Of a DNA stretch of 7,643 bases, positions 1 through 6,672 are shown in pieces. This stretch comes from Desulfobacteraceae bacterium (lineage in GTDB: Bacteria; Desulfobacterota; Desulfobacteria; Desulfobacterales; ETH-SRB1). The stretch's first letter is position 1. Every line of letters begins with the position of its first letter. The translations under genes were made by a program, and so were the position numbers. The notes beneath the pieces were generated by a model. That model saw nothing but the letters and a program-made list of their open reading frames with translations, did no database searches and was not told the DNA's origin. The stretch is taken from NCBI GenBank assembly GCA_030638305.1, contig DAOWEW010000011.1, positions 1-7,643 of the forward strand, written 5' to 3'.

Positions 1-69
1 CTGGGAAAACTTATTGTAACAGGTGATACCAATGCCTTTTTTGCAATACGGAAACTTAAGCAAACATAA
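1..69 (+). CDS. pstB: PstB C-terminal end, phosphate ABC transporter ATPase (partial, early stop)
   Basis: This is the 3' end of a gene that begins before the window. Frame 1 reads LGKLIVTGDTNAFFAIRKLK, then QT, then a TAA stop at 67-69. The same frame continues after that stop as DYITGRFG and a second TAA at 94-96. PstB proteins normally end in a KQTEDYITGRFG-type tail, so the identification rests on this tail and on phoU following directly, the usual pst operon order. PstB is the cytoplasmic ATPase of the PstSCAB phosphate importer. Two things are odd. The conserved Glu codon before DYITGRFG is a stop, and residues usually like EF and NPK read VT and IRK. The protein may therefore lack its last nine residues, or the copy may be decaying, or the read may contain errors. 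The ABC motifs lie outside the window and cannot be judged. Confidence 0.72.
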   Translation: MGKLIVTGDTNAFFAIRKLKQT

Positions 70-113
70 GATTACATCACCGGAAGGTTCGGGTAACAAA
101 CGGGGAAATTATT

Positions 114-773
114 ATGACCATACATTTTCAAAGAGAACTGGAAAAAATAAAAAAAAGAATTCTTTCACTTGGTGCTATGGTGGAAGAACGTGTTCGTATG
201 GTAATAAAGGCTTTAGAAACAAGAGATGGTAATGCTGCAAAAAAAATTATAACTTCAGACCATGAGATTGATGAGATGGAAGTAGAAATAGAAGAAGAAT
301 GCCTGAAAATTTTGGCCTTGTATCAGCCCGTTGCTATTGATTTGAGATTTCTTACTGCGGTAATCAAGATAAATAATGATCTGGAAAGAATTGCTGATGA
401 AGCGGTAAACATCGCAGAACGTGTACAGATTATTGCCAAACGGAACAGGCTTGATATTCCTTTTAATCATTCTCTTATGGCAGAAAAGAGCGAATTCATG
501 CTCAAAAAGAGCCTGGATGCCTTGGTGAACATGGACGTGGACATTGCTTTGCGTGTTTGCACCTTAGACGATGAGGTGGATAATATGATGAATGAAGCCT
601 ATGACGTGGTCAAACATGCTATTAGCGAGCACCCCGATCGTGTGAGTTATCTGATTAACCTGCTTTTGGTTTCCCGTCACCTTGAGCGGATAGCAGACCA
701 TGCCACAAATATCGCAGAGGAAGTAATCTACCTTGTAGAAGGAGAGATTGTCCGGCACGGGAAGTATTTATGA
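114..773 (+). CDS. phoU: PhoU, phosphate signalling regulator
   Basis: PhoU is a cytoplasmic protein that links the PstSCAB phosphate importer to the PhoR/PhoB two-component system and represses the Pho response when phosphate is plentiful. The 219-residue product has the normal family length and two tandem three-helix PhoU repeats. The N-terminal repeat carries ERIADEAVNIAE (E91, D95) and the C-terminal one ERIADHATNIAE (E191, D195). These are the family's acidic E-x-x-x-D metal-cluster motifs, and both are intact. The whole sequence is helical and has no signal peptide or membrane segment. The ATG at 114 is preceded by GGGGAA at 102-107 with 6-base spacing. The gene starts 17 bases after the old pstB stop at 94-96, so it is probably co-transcribed with pst genes upstream. 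A palindromic repeat begins three bases after its stop codon. Confidence 0.95.
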   Translation: MTIHFQRELEKIKKRILSLGAMVEERVRMVIKALETRDGNAAKKIITSDHEIDEMEVEIEEECLKILALYQPVAIDLRFLTAVIKINNDLERIADEAVNIAERVQIIAKRNRLDIPFNHSLMAEKSEFMLKKSLDALVNMDVDIALRVCTLDDEVDNMMNEAYDVVKHAISEHPDRVSYLINLLLVSRHLERIADHATNIAEEVIYLVEGEIVRHGKYL

Positions 774-776
774 TAG

Positions 777-962
777 TTAGGAACGTGGACGAAATAACTT
801 CCGCAACTATGCATCACAGCATCAGGCCATCTTTGCCCGATCTAAAATCACAAAAATCTTGAAATAGCTCGCTATTCCTTCGCCTTTTGTGATTTTAGAT
901 CGAACAAACCTGACCTAAATCTGTGCGCCTACTTGCGGAAGTTAATTCGTCCACGTTCCTTA
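777..962 (+). mobile_element. MITE-like palindromic element, most complete copy
   Basis: This 186-bp non-coding unit is bounded by terminal inverted repeats. Bases 777-806 pair with 933-962 over 30 positions with two mismatches (at 778 and 794); the end core is TTAGGAACGTGGACGAAATA. Nested inside is a perfect 18-bp inverted pair, CGATCTAAAATCACAAAA at 838-855 and its complement at 885-902. Within that loop a short hairpin AATAGC-TC-GCTATT lies at 863-876. TAGT occurs at 774-777 and 961-964 and may be a target duplication, although its borders overlap the ends. There is no open frame for a transposase, so movement would need one supplied from elsewhere. Related sequences lie at 4817-4850, 6634-6669 and 6673-6800. 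It fills most of the space between the convergent phoU and uma2 genes, so its hairpin could also end transcripts from both sides, which is inference. Confidence 0.75.
838..902. repeat. Perfect 18-bp inner inverted repeat, possible bidirectional terminator
   Basis: The arms at 838-855 and 885-902 are exact complements around a 29-base loop, which itself contains the 6-bp hairpin at 863-876. The outer stem is long enough to fold strongly in RNA from either strand. Each strand has a run of four T at the inner edge of its right arm, but no long T-tract follows the stem. It is therefore not a textbook intrinsic terminator, though it sits where phoU and uma2 transcripts would meet. Confidence 0.6.
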
Positions 963-1060
963 GTGCCATACCTTTGTGCGGTTAGGTTGATTCTCCCCAA
1001 TCCCCGAAATACTCAATGTATTCCTGCAGTTAAAATTTTAGCCTTCCTAAGATCATCGTT

Positions 1061-1654
1061 CTATCGTAACCCTCGCGGGATAGGACGAAACTTGACTTTG
1101 GCATATATGTTTTTGAGAGAAAGCTCACAATCAATTGAATATAATTTGACAACACCTTCCAGTTTCCGTGTTTCGGTGTAAAGCCATTGTGTGTTGTTTT
1201 GTTTGAAATATTGCTCCACCTTACATACGTTTTGAGTGATTAAGAGATATTCAGAAAATGAGTCTATTTGCCGGTAATGTTCAAATTTTTTGCCACGGTC
1301 GTAGACTTCTGTTGAATCTGATAAAACTTCAACAATTAGAAGAGGGTTGAGCAAATTATCAACGTGTTCGTCAGCGAATCTTTCTTCACCACAGGTTGCG
1401 ACAATATCAGGATATGTATACAATCCCGTATTGCTTACCTTTACTCGCATATCGCTTGAGTAAACATTGCAAGGACGGTCTTTGAGTTGATTATCAATTT
1501 CGGTAACAACATTGGTCACAATCCGATTGTGTTCCCTGCTTGCACCTGCCATTGCGAACATCTCACACGCAAAGTATTCACTCCTGTTTGTAGCCTTACG
1601 CTCAATGTATAAATATTCTTCCGGAGTTAACCGTGCTTCAGGCTGGATAGACAT
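1061..1654 (-). CDS. Uma2-family (DUF820) putative restriction-endonuclease-like protein
   Basis: The 197-residue product matches the Uma2/DUF820 family, which has a PD-(D/E)XK nuclease fold and a mostly unknown role. Visible hallmarks in order are: N-terminal LTPEEYLYIE (9-18); EMFAMAGASREHNRI (31-45, usually a Gly-Glu-x-x-x-MAGAS motif); the PD motif in TYPDIVATCG (P82, D83); LLIVEVLSDSTEVYDRGKK (E109 as probable catalytic acid, D119, K122/K123); HYRQIDSFSEYLLI; and a C-terminal LYSIDCELSLKNIYAKVKF. The usual acidic residues appear intact. The start at 1654 is chosen because AGGGAG lies 9 bases upstream and the protein then begins at the normal family position. An upstream in-frame ATG at 1702 would add 16 atypical residues. 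The last eight residues (RPIPRGLR) run past the usual end, perhaps reading into foreign sequence. Uma2 genes tend to occur in many copies in repeat-rich genomes. No obvious partner gene is next to it. Confidence 0.85.
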   Translation of the reverse strand: MSIQPEARLTPEEYLYIERKATNRSEYFACEMFAMAGASREHNRIVTNVVTEIDNQLKDRPCNVYSSDMRVKVSNTGLYTYPDIVATCGEERFADEHVDNLLNPLLIVEVLSDSTEVYDRGKKFEHYRQIDSFSEYLLITQNVCKVEQYFKQNNTQWLYTETRKLEGVVKLYSIDCELSLKNIYAKVKFRPIPRGLR

Positions 1655-1663
1655 ACTTAAATT

Positions 1664-1669
1664 CTCCCT
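1664..1669 (-). promoter_or_regulatory. Ribosome binding site of the Uma2-family gene
   Basis: The minus strand reads AGGGAG here, 9 bases before the ATG at 1654. It is the best Shine-Dalgarno match near the gene and decides the start in favour of 1654 over the in-frame ATG at 1702. Confidence 0.6.
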
Positions 1670-1780
1670 AAAGGTTTTATCTTTCCTCGTATGATACCAC
1701 ATAACGGCAGAGTGAACCCTTATTTTTTTCCAAAAATTTACAGTTATAATTATTAAAAATCAAGAATATTTTGCAATTTT

Positions 1781-1792
1781 CTGTGTACACAG
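1781..1792. promoter_or_regulatory. Perfect 12-bp palindrome, candidate operator upstream of glnE
   Basis: CTGTGTACACAG is its own reverse complement. It lies in the divergent spacer between uma2 and glnE, with its centre about 45 bases upstream of the proposed glnE -35 box and about 130 bases upstream of the uma2 start. That is a plausible place for a dimeric transcription factor. No specific regulator is recognised, and a 12-bp palindrome in AT-rich DNA could arise by chance. Confidence 0.35.
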
Positions 1793-1828
1793 CTTCCTGA
1801 ATAGTGCTAATATTAAACCTTGTAAGTT

Positions 1829-1857
1829 TTGACGAATTTTTTGGAATGGAATAAAAT
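1829..1857 (+). promoter_or_regulatory. Sigma70-type promoter for glnE
   Basis: TTGACG (1829-1834) and TAAAAT (1852-1857) are separated by exactly 17 bases. Each differs by one base from the TTGACA and TATAAT consensus. Transcription would begin near 1864, giving a leader of about 17 bases to the ATG at 1881. If correct, the in-frame TTG at 1857 lies in the -10 box and cannot be the start codon. The call is by eye only. Confidence 0.55.
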
Positions 1858-1880
1858 TGGACGGATGGGCAATACAGATT

Positions 1881-4757
1881 ATGCAAAAACCAGCAAATGA
1901 CATCCCTGAAGAACTGACAGAAGAAACAAAAAATAAGCTGAATTCCTTTATAGCCGCAGCAAAAAAAGCAAAGGTTGAAATCAAACATTGTCCTGAAATA
2001 TTTGCTGTTATGAAAAAGGTTTTTGCTTTCAGTGATTTTGTTGTCAAAGGATGCATTCGTAATCCACAGATGCTGGCTGATCTTATTATAAGCGGCGATA
2101 TTAAAAGACGGTACGCAAAGGATGAATATAATCATAAGCTTAAAATCTTTCTTTCTGAGGCAAAAGAAAATAATAATCTTTCCGAAATGCTGCGTTGTTT
2201 CAGACTTCGCGAGAAAGTAAGAATCGCCTGGCGAGATCTTGCAGGCTGGGCAGATCTTCCGGAAACAATGGCAGATCTTTCAAATTTTGCAGATGCATGT
2301 CTCGAAGAGGCGCTTTCAGCCTTTTATAAATCTTTATGCTCTGAATACGGCATTCCTTCCGGAGCTGACGGCTTGCGACAATATCCTGTGGTTTTTGGTA
2401 TGGGTAAACTTGGAGCACATGAGCTTAATTTTTCTTCAGATATTGATTTGATTTTTGCATATGCTGAAACAGGGAAAACAAAGGGCAGCTCAAAATCAAT
2501 CAGTAATGAAGAATTTTTCATACTCCTTTGCAGGCGTCTTTTAAATGTAATTGGAACAACCACTCCGGATGGAGTTGTTTTTCGAGTTGATATGCGGCTT
2601 CGACCGTTTGGCGAAAGCGGGTCTTTGGTTATGAGTTTTGATAACATGGAAGCTTATTACCAGAGACATGGCCGGGAATGGGAACGTTATGCCTGGATTA
2701 AGGCAAGGGTTGTGGCCGGCGACAAAAAAGCCGGCAAAAGACTTATAGAAAGACTTAAACCTTTTGTTTTTCGCAGATACCTTGATTTCGGAGTTTATGA
2801 ATCTTTAAGGGATATGAAGCACAAAATTTCTCTTGAAGTAAGTCGTAAGGGAATGGAGGGAAATGTTAAGGTTGGCCCCGGAGGTATAAGGGAGATAGAA
2901 TTTTTCGGACAGATATTTCAACTTATACGTGGAGGAGTAGTGCCTGTTCTTCAGGAGCGTAGTATTCTGAATGTGTTAAAAATCCTTGCGAGTAGAAGGT
3001 ATATTCCACAGGATGTTTGTAATGATCTTACAGAGGCATATGAGTTTTTGCGCAATACAGAGCACCGGCTTCAGGAATTTTCTGATCAGCAGACCCATAA
3101 AATCCCGTCAGATCCTGTAGGGAAAGCACGCCTTGCCGCATCCATGGGCTTTGATAAATGGGAGTTTTTTGCTTTAGAGCTTAAACGGCACATGGAAAGT
3201 GTTCACTATCATTTTAACAAATTGCTTGCTACTGAAGATTTTGAGACAAAAAGCGAAAAAATTGATAATGAATTGAAAAATGTATGGCTTGATCTGACAA
3301 AAAATGATCATAATAATAAAGTACTTTTAAATGCCGGATTTGACGAGCCGGATGAAGTATTGCGTTTGCTGGAACATCTTCGTAATGATCCGAAAACACG
3401 ATTACTGAGCGATGAAGGGCGAAAGCGACTCAACAAGCTTATCCCGCTTGTGTTAAAGGAAACCGGAAAATCCGAGCATCCACATCTTACTTTAAACCGT
3501 ATAATTGATTTGATTAAAGTAATAGAAAGGCGAACCTGTTACATAGCGCTTCTTATAGAGAATCCTGATGCTCTTGTTCATCTCGTCAGATTCTCAAATG
3601 CAAGTTCATGGATAATTTCTTTTCTGACGTTGCACCCTGTTCTTTTGGATGAATTACTTGATGCCCGCACCCTGTATATACCACCTGAAAAATCTGATAT
3701 TGTAAATGAGATAAGAAAAAAACTGAGCCATATACCTGACCGGGACCTTGAATATCAAATTGAAGCATTGTGCATTTTTAAACAGATCAACATATTACGT
3801 GTTGCAGCAGCGGATGTTACAAATGCCATTCCTTTGATGAAAGTAAGTGATCATCTTACCGATATTGCCGAGACAATAATTAATGAAGTTCTTAAACTTT
3901 CCTGGAATTATTTAATTAAAAAACATGGAACCCCGACCTGTCTTCTTGACGGAAAAACCAGCGAAAGGGGTTTTGTTGTTATAGCCTATGGCAAGCTGGG
4001 CGGTATTGAACTCGGTTATGGCGGTGATCTTGATCTGGTTTTTCTTCATTCAGCGAATAGAGGACAAACAAAAGGCAAAATACGTCCAATAGATAATTCT
4101 CATTTTTTTGCCCGCCTGGGCCAAAGAGTTATTCATATTCTGACTGCGCATACTTCTGCAGGAAAACTGTATGAAACAGATATGAGACTGCGCCCAAGCG
4201 GAAGCTCCGGCTCTCTGGTTTGCCACATTGAAGCATTTAAAAGATATCAGATTGAAAAAGCCTGGACCTGGGAACATCAGGCACTTGTTAAGGCGAGAGC
4301 TGTAAGCGGAGATGCCAATCTGGCAAGGTATTTTGAACAGATAAGGAAAGAGGTGCTTATTCTTCCACGCAGCAAAACCGGGCTTCAGCAGGAGGTCATG
4401 GATATGCGCGAAGAGCTTTTAAGCCCGGAGCCAGGATTTTTTGATCTCAAGCAGGACGAAGGAGGTATGGTTGATATTGAGTTTATAGTTCAGTATCTTG
4501 TACTTTTGAAATCCAGCGAATATAATGAACTTACCGGATGGACAGACATTGTGCGTCTTTTGGAAACATTGATTAAAACAAAGATCTTGGACGATTTTAC
4601 TGCGCATTTTCTTAAGGAGGCCTATCTAAAATATAGAGCATCTACTCACAGGCTCAGTCTTCAGGAAAAACCTGCTAAAGTACCTGATACTGAATTTATT
4701 GATCTGCGCGAAAACGTAAAGAAAATCTGGAAAGCGGTTGTTGAGAATGACCGATGA
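1881..4757 (+). CDS. glnE: GlnE, bifunctional glutamine synthetase adenylyltransferase/adenylyl-removing enzyme
   Basis: GlnE attaches AMP to, and removes it from, a tyrosine of glutamine synthetase, switching that enzyme off and on under PII control of nitrogen state. The product is 958 residues from this ATG, close to the usual 946-1000. It has the expected two nucleotidyltransferase-like halves. The N-terminal deadenylylating half shows GMGKLGAHELNFSSDIDLIF (Asp pair near residues 187 and 189) followed by DMRLRPFGESGSL and WERYAWIKARVVAG. The C-terminal adenylylating half shows YGKLGGIELGYGGDLDLVF (Asp pair near 716 and 718) followed by DMRLRPSGSSGSL and WTWEHQALVKARAVSGD. Both active sites look complete and the reading frame is unbroken. 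An in-frame TTG at 1857 would add eight residues, but it overlaps a good -10 box, so ATG 1881 is preferred; its Shine-Dalgarno is weak. No glnA or glnB lies beside it. Confidence 0.95.
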   Translation: MQKPANDIPEELTEETKNKLNSFIAAAKKAKVEIKHCPEIFAVMKKVFAFSDFVVKGCIRNPQMLADLIISGDIKRRYAKDEYNHKLKIFLSEAKENNNLSEMLRCFRLREKVRIAWRDLAGWADLPETMADLSNFADACLEEALSAFYKSLCSEYGIPSGADGLRQYPVVFGMGKLGAHELNFSSDIDLIFAYAETGKTKGSSKSISNEEFFILLCRRLLNVIGTTTPDGVVFRVDMRLRPFGESGSLVMSFDNMEAYYQRHGREWERYAWIKARVVAGDKKAGKRLIERLKPFVFRRYLDFGVYESLRDMKHKISLEVSRKGMEGNVKVGPGGIREIEFFGQIFQLIRGGVVPVLQERSILNVLKILASRRYIPQDVCNDLTEAYEFLRNTEHRLQEFSDQQTHKIPSDPVGKARLAASMGFDKWEFFALELKRHMESVHYHFNKLLATEDFETKSEKIDNELKNVWLDLTKNDHNNKVLLNAGFDEPDEVLRLLEHLRNDPKTRLLSDEGRKRLNKLIPLVLKETGKSEHPHLTLNRIIDLIKVIERRTCYIALLIENPDALVHLVRFSNASSWIISFLTLHPVLLDELLDARTLYIPPEKSDIVNEIRKKLSHIPDRDLEYQIEALCIFKQINILRVAAADVTNAIPLMKVSDHLTDIAETIINEVLKLSWNYLIKKHGTPTCLLDGKTSERGFVVIAYGKLGGIELGYGGDLDLVFLHSANRGQTKGKIRPIDNSHFFARLGQRVIHILTAHTSAGKLYETDMRLRPSGSSGSLVCHIEAFKRYQIEKAWTWEHQALVKARAVSGDANLARYFEQIRKEVLILPRSKTGLQQEVMDMREELLSPEPGFFDLKQDEGGMVDIEFIVQYLVLLKSSEYNELTGWTDIVRLLETLIKTKILDDFTAHFLKEAYLKYRASTHRLSLQEKPAKVPDTEFIDLRENVKKIWKAVVENDR

Positions 4758-4773
4758 TGATTGATGGTATCCT

Positions 4774-4803
4774 CTCTGCACCAGGAAGCAGAGCGCTCTT
4801 TAA
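4774..4803 (+). terminator. Weak candidate terminator after glnE
   Basis: CTCTGC (4774-4779) can pair with GCAGAG (4788-4793) around an 8-base loop, 17 bases past the glnE stop. The bases after it, CGCTCTTTAAA, hold only a short T-run. A second palindrome, AGAGCGCTCT (4790-4799), overlaps the right arm. The stem is short, so termination here is uncertain and glnE transcripts may run into msbA. Confidence 0.25.
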
Positions 4804-4816
4804 ACCAGTAGCCGCT

Positions 4817-4850
4817 TTAGGAACGTGGACAAAGTAACTATGCCGTCTCA
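4817..4850 (+). repeat. Fragment of the MITE-like element (left end only)
   Basis: Bases 4817-4839 match the left end of the 777-962 element with two differences over 23 positions, starting TTAGGAACGTGGAC. Similarity seems to continue as AACTATGC after loss of about nine bases between two AAC steps, then fades. No matching right end or inner stem follows before the msbA start. It is an eroded or truncated copy lying in the 5' leader of the msbA-type gene. Confidence 0.6.
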
Positions 4851-4895
4851 CTTCGGAGGCGAACAGTTTTTTTAAACCCGAAATTGTATAAATTT

Positions 4896-6671
4896 ATGAA
4901 ACAAAAATCAAAACGCATAATCATAAAAGATAGACACAAGCGTCTGCTCTTTCTTATAAAAGAAAACTGGCTCAGGCTGTTTTTTGCAATGGCATGCATG
5001 ATGGTTATAGCCCTTGCAACTTCTGCTACGGCCTTTCTCGTAAAACCCGCTCTTGATGACATATTTCTTAATAAAGACAGCAGGATGTTAACGCTGATTC
5101 CAGTCGTAATTATTATTATATACCTTTTGCGCGGGATTGGGATGTATGGACATGCTTACCTTATGAATTATGTGGGAGAGAGCGTCATAAGGAGACTTAG
5201 AAACAGTCTTTACGACCACATTCAGGATCTTCCGATCTCTTTTTTTCATAAAGAAAAGACCGGAGCCTTGATGTCTCGCATTACAAATGATGTAGGTGTT
5301 ATTAAGGGTATGGTATCCACCGCTGTAACAGGAGCCTTAAAAGATACGTTTACCATATTGGGCCTGACAATAGTTATATTTTACAGAGACTGGAAAATGG
5401 CTCTGTTCGCATTTATAGTTTTGCCGATTGCCTTCATCCCTGTTGTGAAATTTGGAAGGCGAGTGCGCAAAATCAGCACAGGTTGCCAGGAGATGATAGC
5501 TGATTTGAGTTCGTTCCTGCATGAAACCTTTGCAGGCAACAAAATAGTCAAGACGTTCGGTATGGAGCCGTATGAAAAGAGACGTTTTCATGAAAAAACG
5601 CTCAATCTTTTTAAGCTTGAGATGAAGGCGGTTATAGCTAAATCTCTTTCATCTCCAATAATGGAGTTTCTTGGAGGACTCGGAATAGCCTTTATTATAT
5701 GGTACGGCGGTTCAAAAGTGATTTCCGGCACATCAACACCGGGAACATTTTTTTCTTTTATGGCAGCAGTGCTTATGCTGTATGACCCTGTAAAAAAATT
5801 AAGCAGCCTGAACAATGCGATTCAGCAGGGACTTGCGGCTTCAGACAGGGTGTTTGACATCATAGACAGAAAATCGGAGATCGCAGAGAATGATAATCCT
5901 GTAGAAATCCAATCCAATCCTCACAATGTAATTTTTGATAATGTTTTCTTTAAATATGACAAGGAAATGGTATTAAAAAATATCAGACTTGATGTCAAGG
6001 CCGGAGAAATACTGGCTTTAGTGGGAATGAGCGGAGGAGGGAAAACCTCCCTTGTTAATCTGATACCAAGATTTTACGATGTAAGTAGAGGGGCAATCCT
6101 TGTTGACGGAATTGATATCCGAAAGGCATCAATATCATCGCTTCGTAAACAAATAGCAATAGTTACACAAGAGCCCATACTTTTTAATGATACCATCAGG
6201 GATAATATAGCTTATGGTAATCAAAAGGCCACTGTTGACGATATAGAAAGAGCTGCGAAAGCTGCGTATGCATATAATTTTATTCAGGGTTTTCCTGACA
6301 AGTTTGATACAAAAATCGGAGAACTTGGAAGTCGTCTTTCCGGCGGAGAAAAGCAGCGTATATGCATAGCACGCGCTCTTTTAAAAAATGCCCCGATATT
6401 AATACTTGATGAAGCAACTTCTTCTCTGGATACTGAATCCGAGATACTGGTTCAAAAAGCACTCGAAAATCTTATGGAGGGAAGAACTACATTCGTTATC
6501 GCCCACAGGCTTTCAACTATTGGATATGCAAACAGAATAGTTGTTATAATTAACGGTCTGATTGTGGAAGAAGGAAAACATGAAGAACTGCTTGCCCTTC
6601 AAGGAGAATATTACAAACTCTATCAGTCCCAGTTTAGGAACGAAGATGAAATAACTGCCACAAGTGCATAG
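4896..6671 (+). CDS. msbA: MsbA-type lipid A/lipid exporter, half-size ABC transporter
   Basis: This is a fused membrane-ATPase half transporter of 591 residues (E. coli MsbA has 582) that works as a homodimer. MsbA flips lipid A-core across the inner membrane. Six membrane segments are visible near residues 26-49, 65-84, 148-163, 167-184, 254-272 and 283-298. The first coupling region reads PISFFHKEKTGALMSRITND, typical of MsbA. The ATPase domain has Walker A GMSGGGKTS (377-385), Q-loop VTQEP (Q425), signature LSGGEKQR (481-488), Walker B ILILDEA (D505, E506) and H-loop IAHRLSTI (H537), all complete. ATG 4896 is preferred over an in-frame TTG at 4884; neither has a clear Shine-Dalgarno. The leader contains a repeat fragment. 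The last 12 residues (FRNEDEITATSA) are encoded by sequence resembling the repeat's end. A related lipid or drug exporter is possible, but MsbA fits best. Confidence 0.9.
   Translation: MKQKSKRIIIKDRHKRLLFLIKENWLRLFFAMACMMVIALATSATAFLVKPALDDIFLNKDSRMLTLIPVVIIIIYLLRGIGMYGHAYLMNYVGESVIRRLRNSLYDHIQDLPISFFHKEKTGALMSRITNDVGVIKGMVSTAVTGALKDTFTILGLTIVIFYRDWKMALFAFIVLPIAFIPVVKFGRRVRKISTGCQEMIADLSSFLHETFAGNKIVKTFGMEPYEKRRFHEKTLNLFKLEMKAVIAKSLSSPIMEFLGGLGIAFIIWYGGSKVISGTSTPGTFFSFMAAVLMLYDPVKKLSSLNNAIQQGLAASDRVFDIIDRKSEIAENDNPVEIQSNPHNVIFDNVFFKYDKEMVLKNIRLDVKAGEILALVGMSGGGKTSLVNLIPRFYDVSRGAILVDGIDIRKASISSLRKQIAIVTQEPILFNDTIRDNIAYGNQKATVDDIERAAKAAYAYNFIQGFPDKFDTKIGELGSRLSGGEKQRICIARALLKNAPILILDEATSSLDTESEILVQKALENLMEGRTTFVIAHRLSTIGYANRIVVIINGLIVEEGKHEELLALQGEYYKLYQSQFRNEDEITATSA
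6634..6669 (+). repeat. Repeat-end sequence inside the msbA 3' codons
   Basis: Bases 6634-6664 align without gaps to 777-807, with 25 of 31 positions identical by eye, starting TTAGGAACG and including GAAATAACT. After a 2-base gap both continue with TGCAT. Here the sequence lies within the msbA reading frame and supplies its final codons. It stops where another repeat copy, in the opposite orientation, begins at 6673. Confidence 0.5.
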
Positions 6672-6672
6672 A

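Noticed and set aside
23..232. Open frame of 69 codons on the plus strand
   Set aside because: It overlaps the pstB end and the phoU start in another frame. Those two frames have clear family matches and this one does not.
777..962. The repeat as a CRISPR array or a tRNA/riboswitch
   Set aside because: There is no set of regularly spaced direct repeats and spacers, no cloverleaf, and the symmetry is purely inverted, as in a MITE.
933..1181. Open frame of 82 codons on the plus strand
   Set aside because: It starts inside the right end of the repeat element and overlaps the Uma2-family gene antisense. The product resembles no family and there is no ribosome site.
1677..2135. Open frame of 152 codons on the minus strand, spanning the glnE start
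   Set aside because: It covers the AT-rich glnE promoter and is antisense to the glnE N-terminus. The product is Phe/Cys/Asn-rich with no recognisable motif, typical of a shadow frame.
4884..4892. TTGTATAAA as a -10 box for msbA
   Set aside because: No -35 match lies at the right distance, and the start codon at 4896 would fall upstream of, or on, the transcription start.
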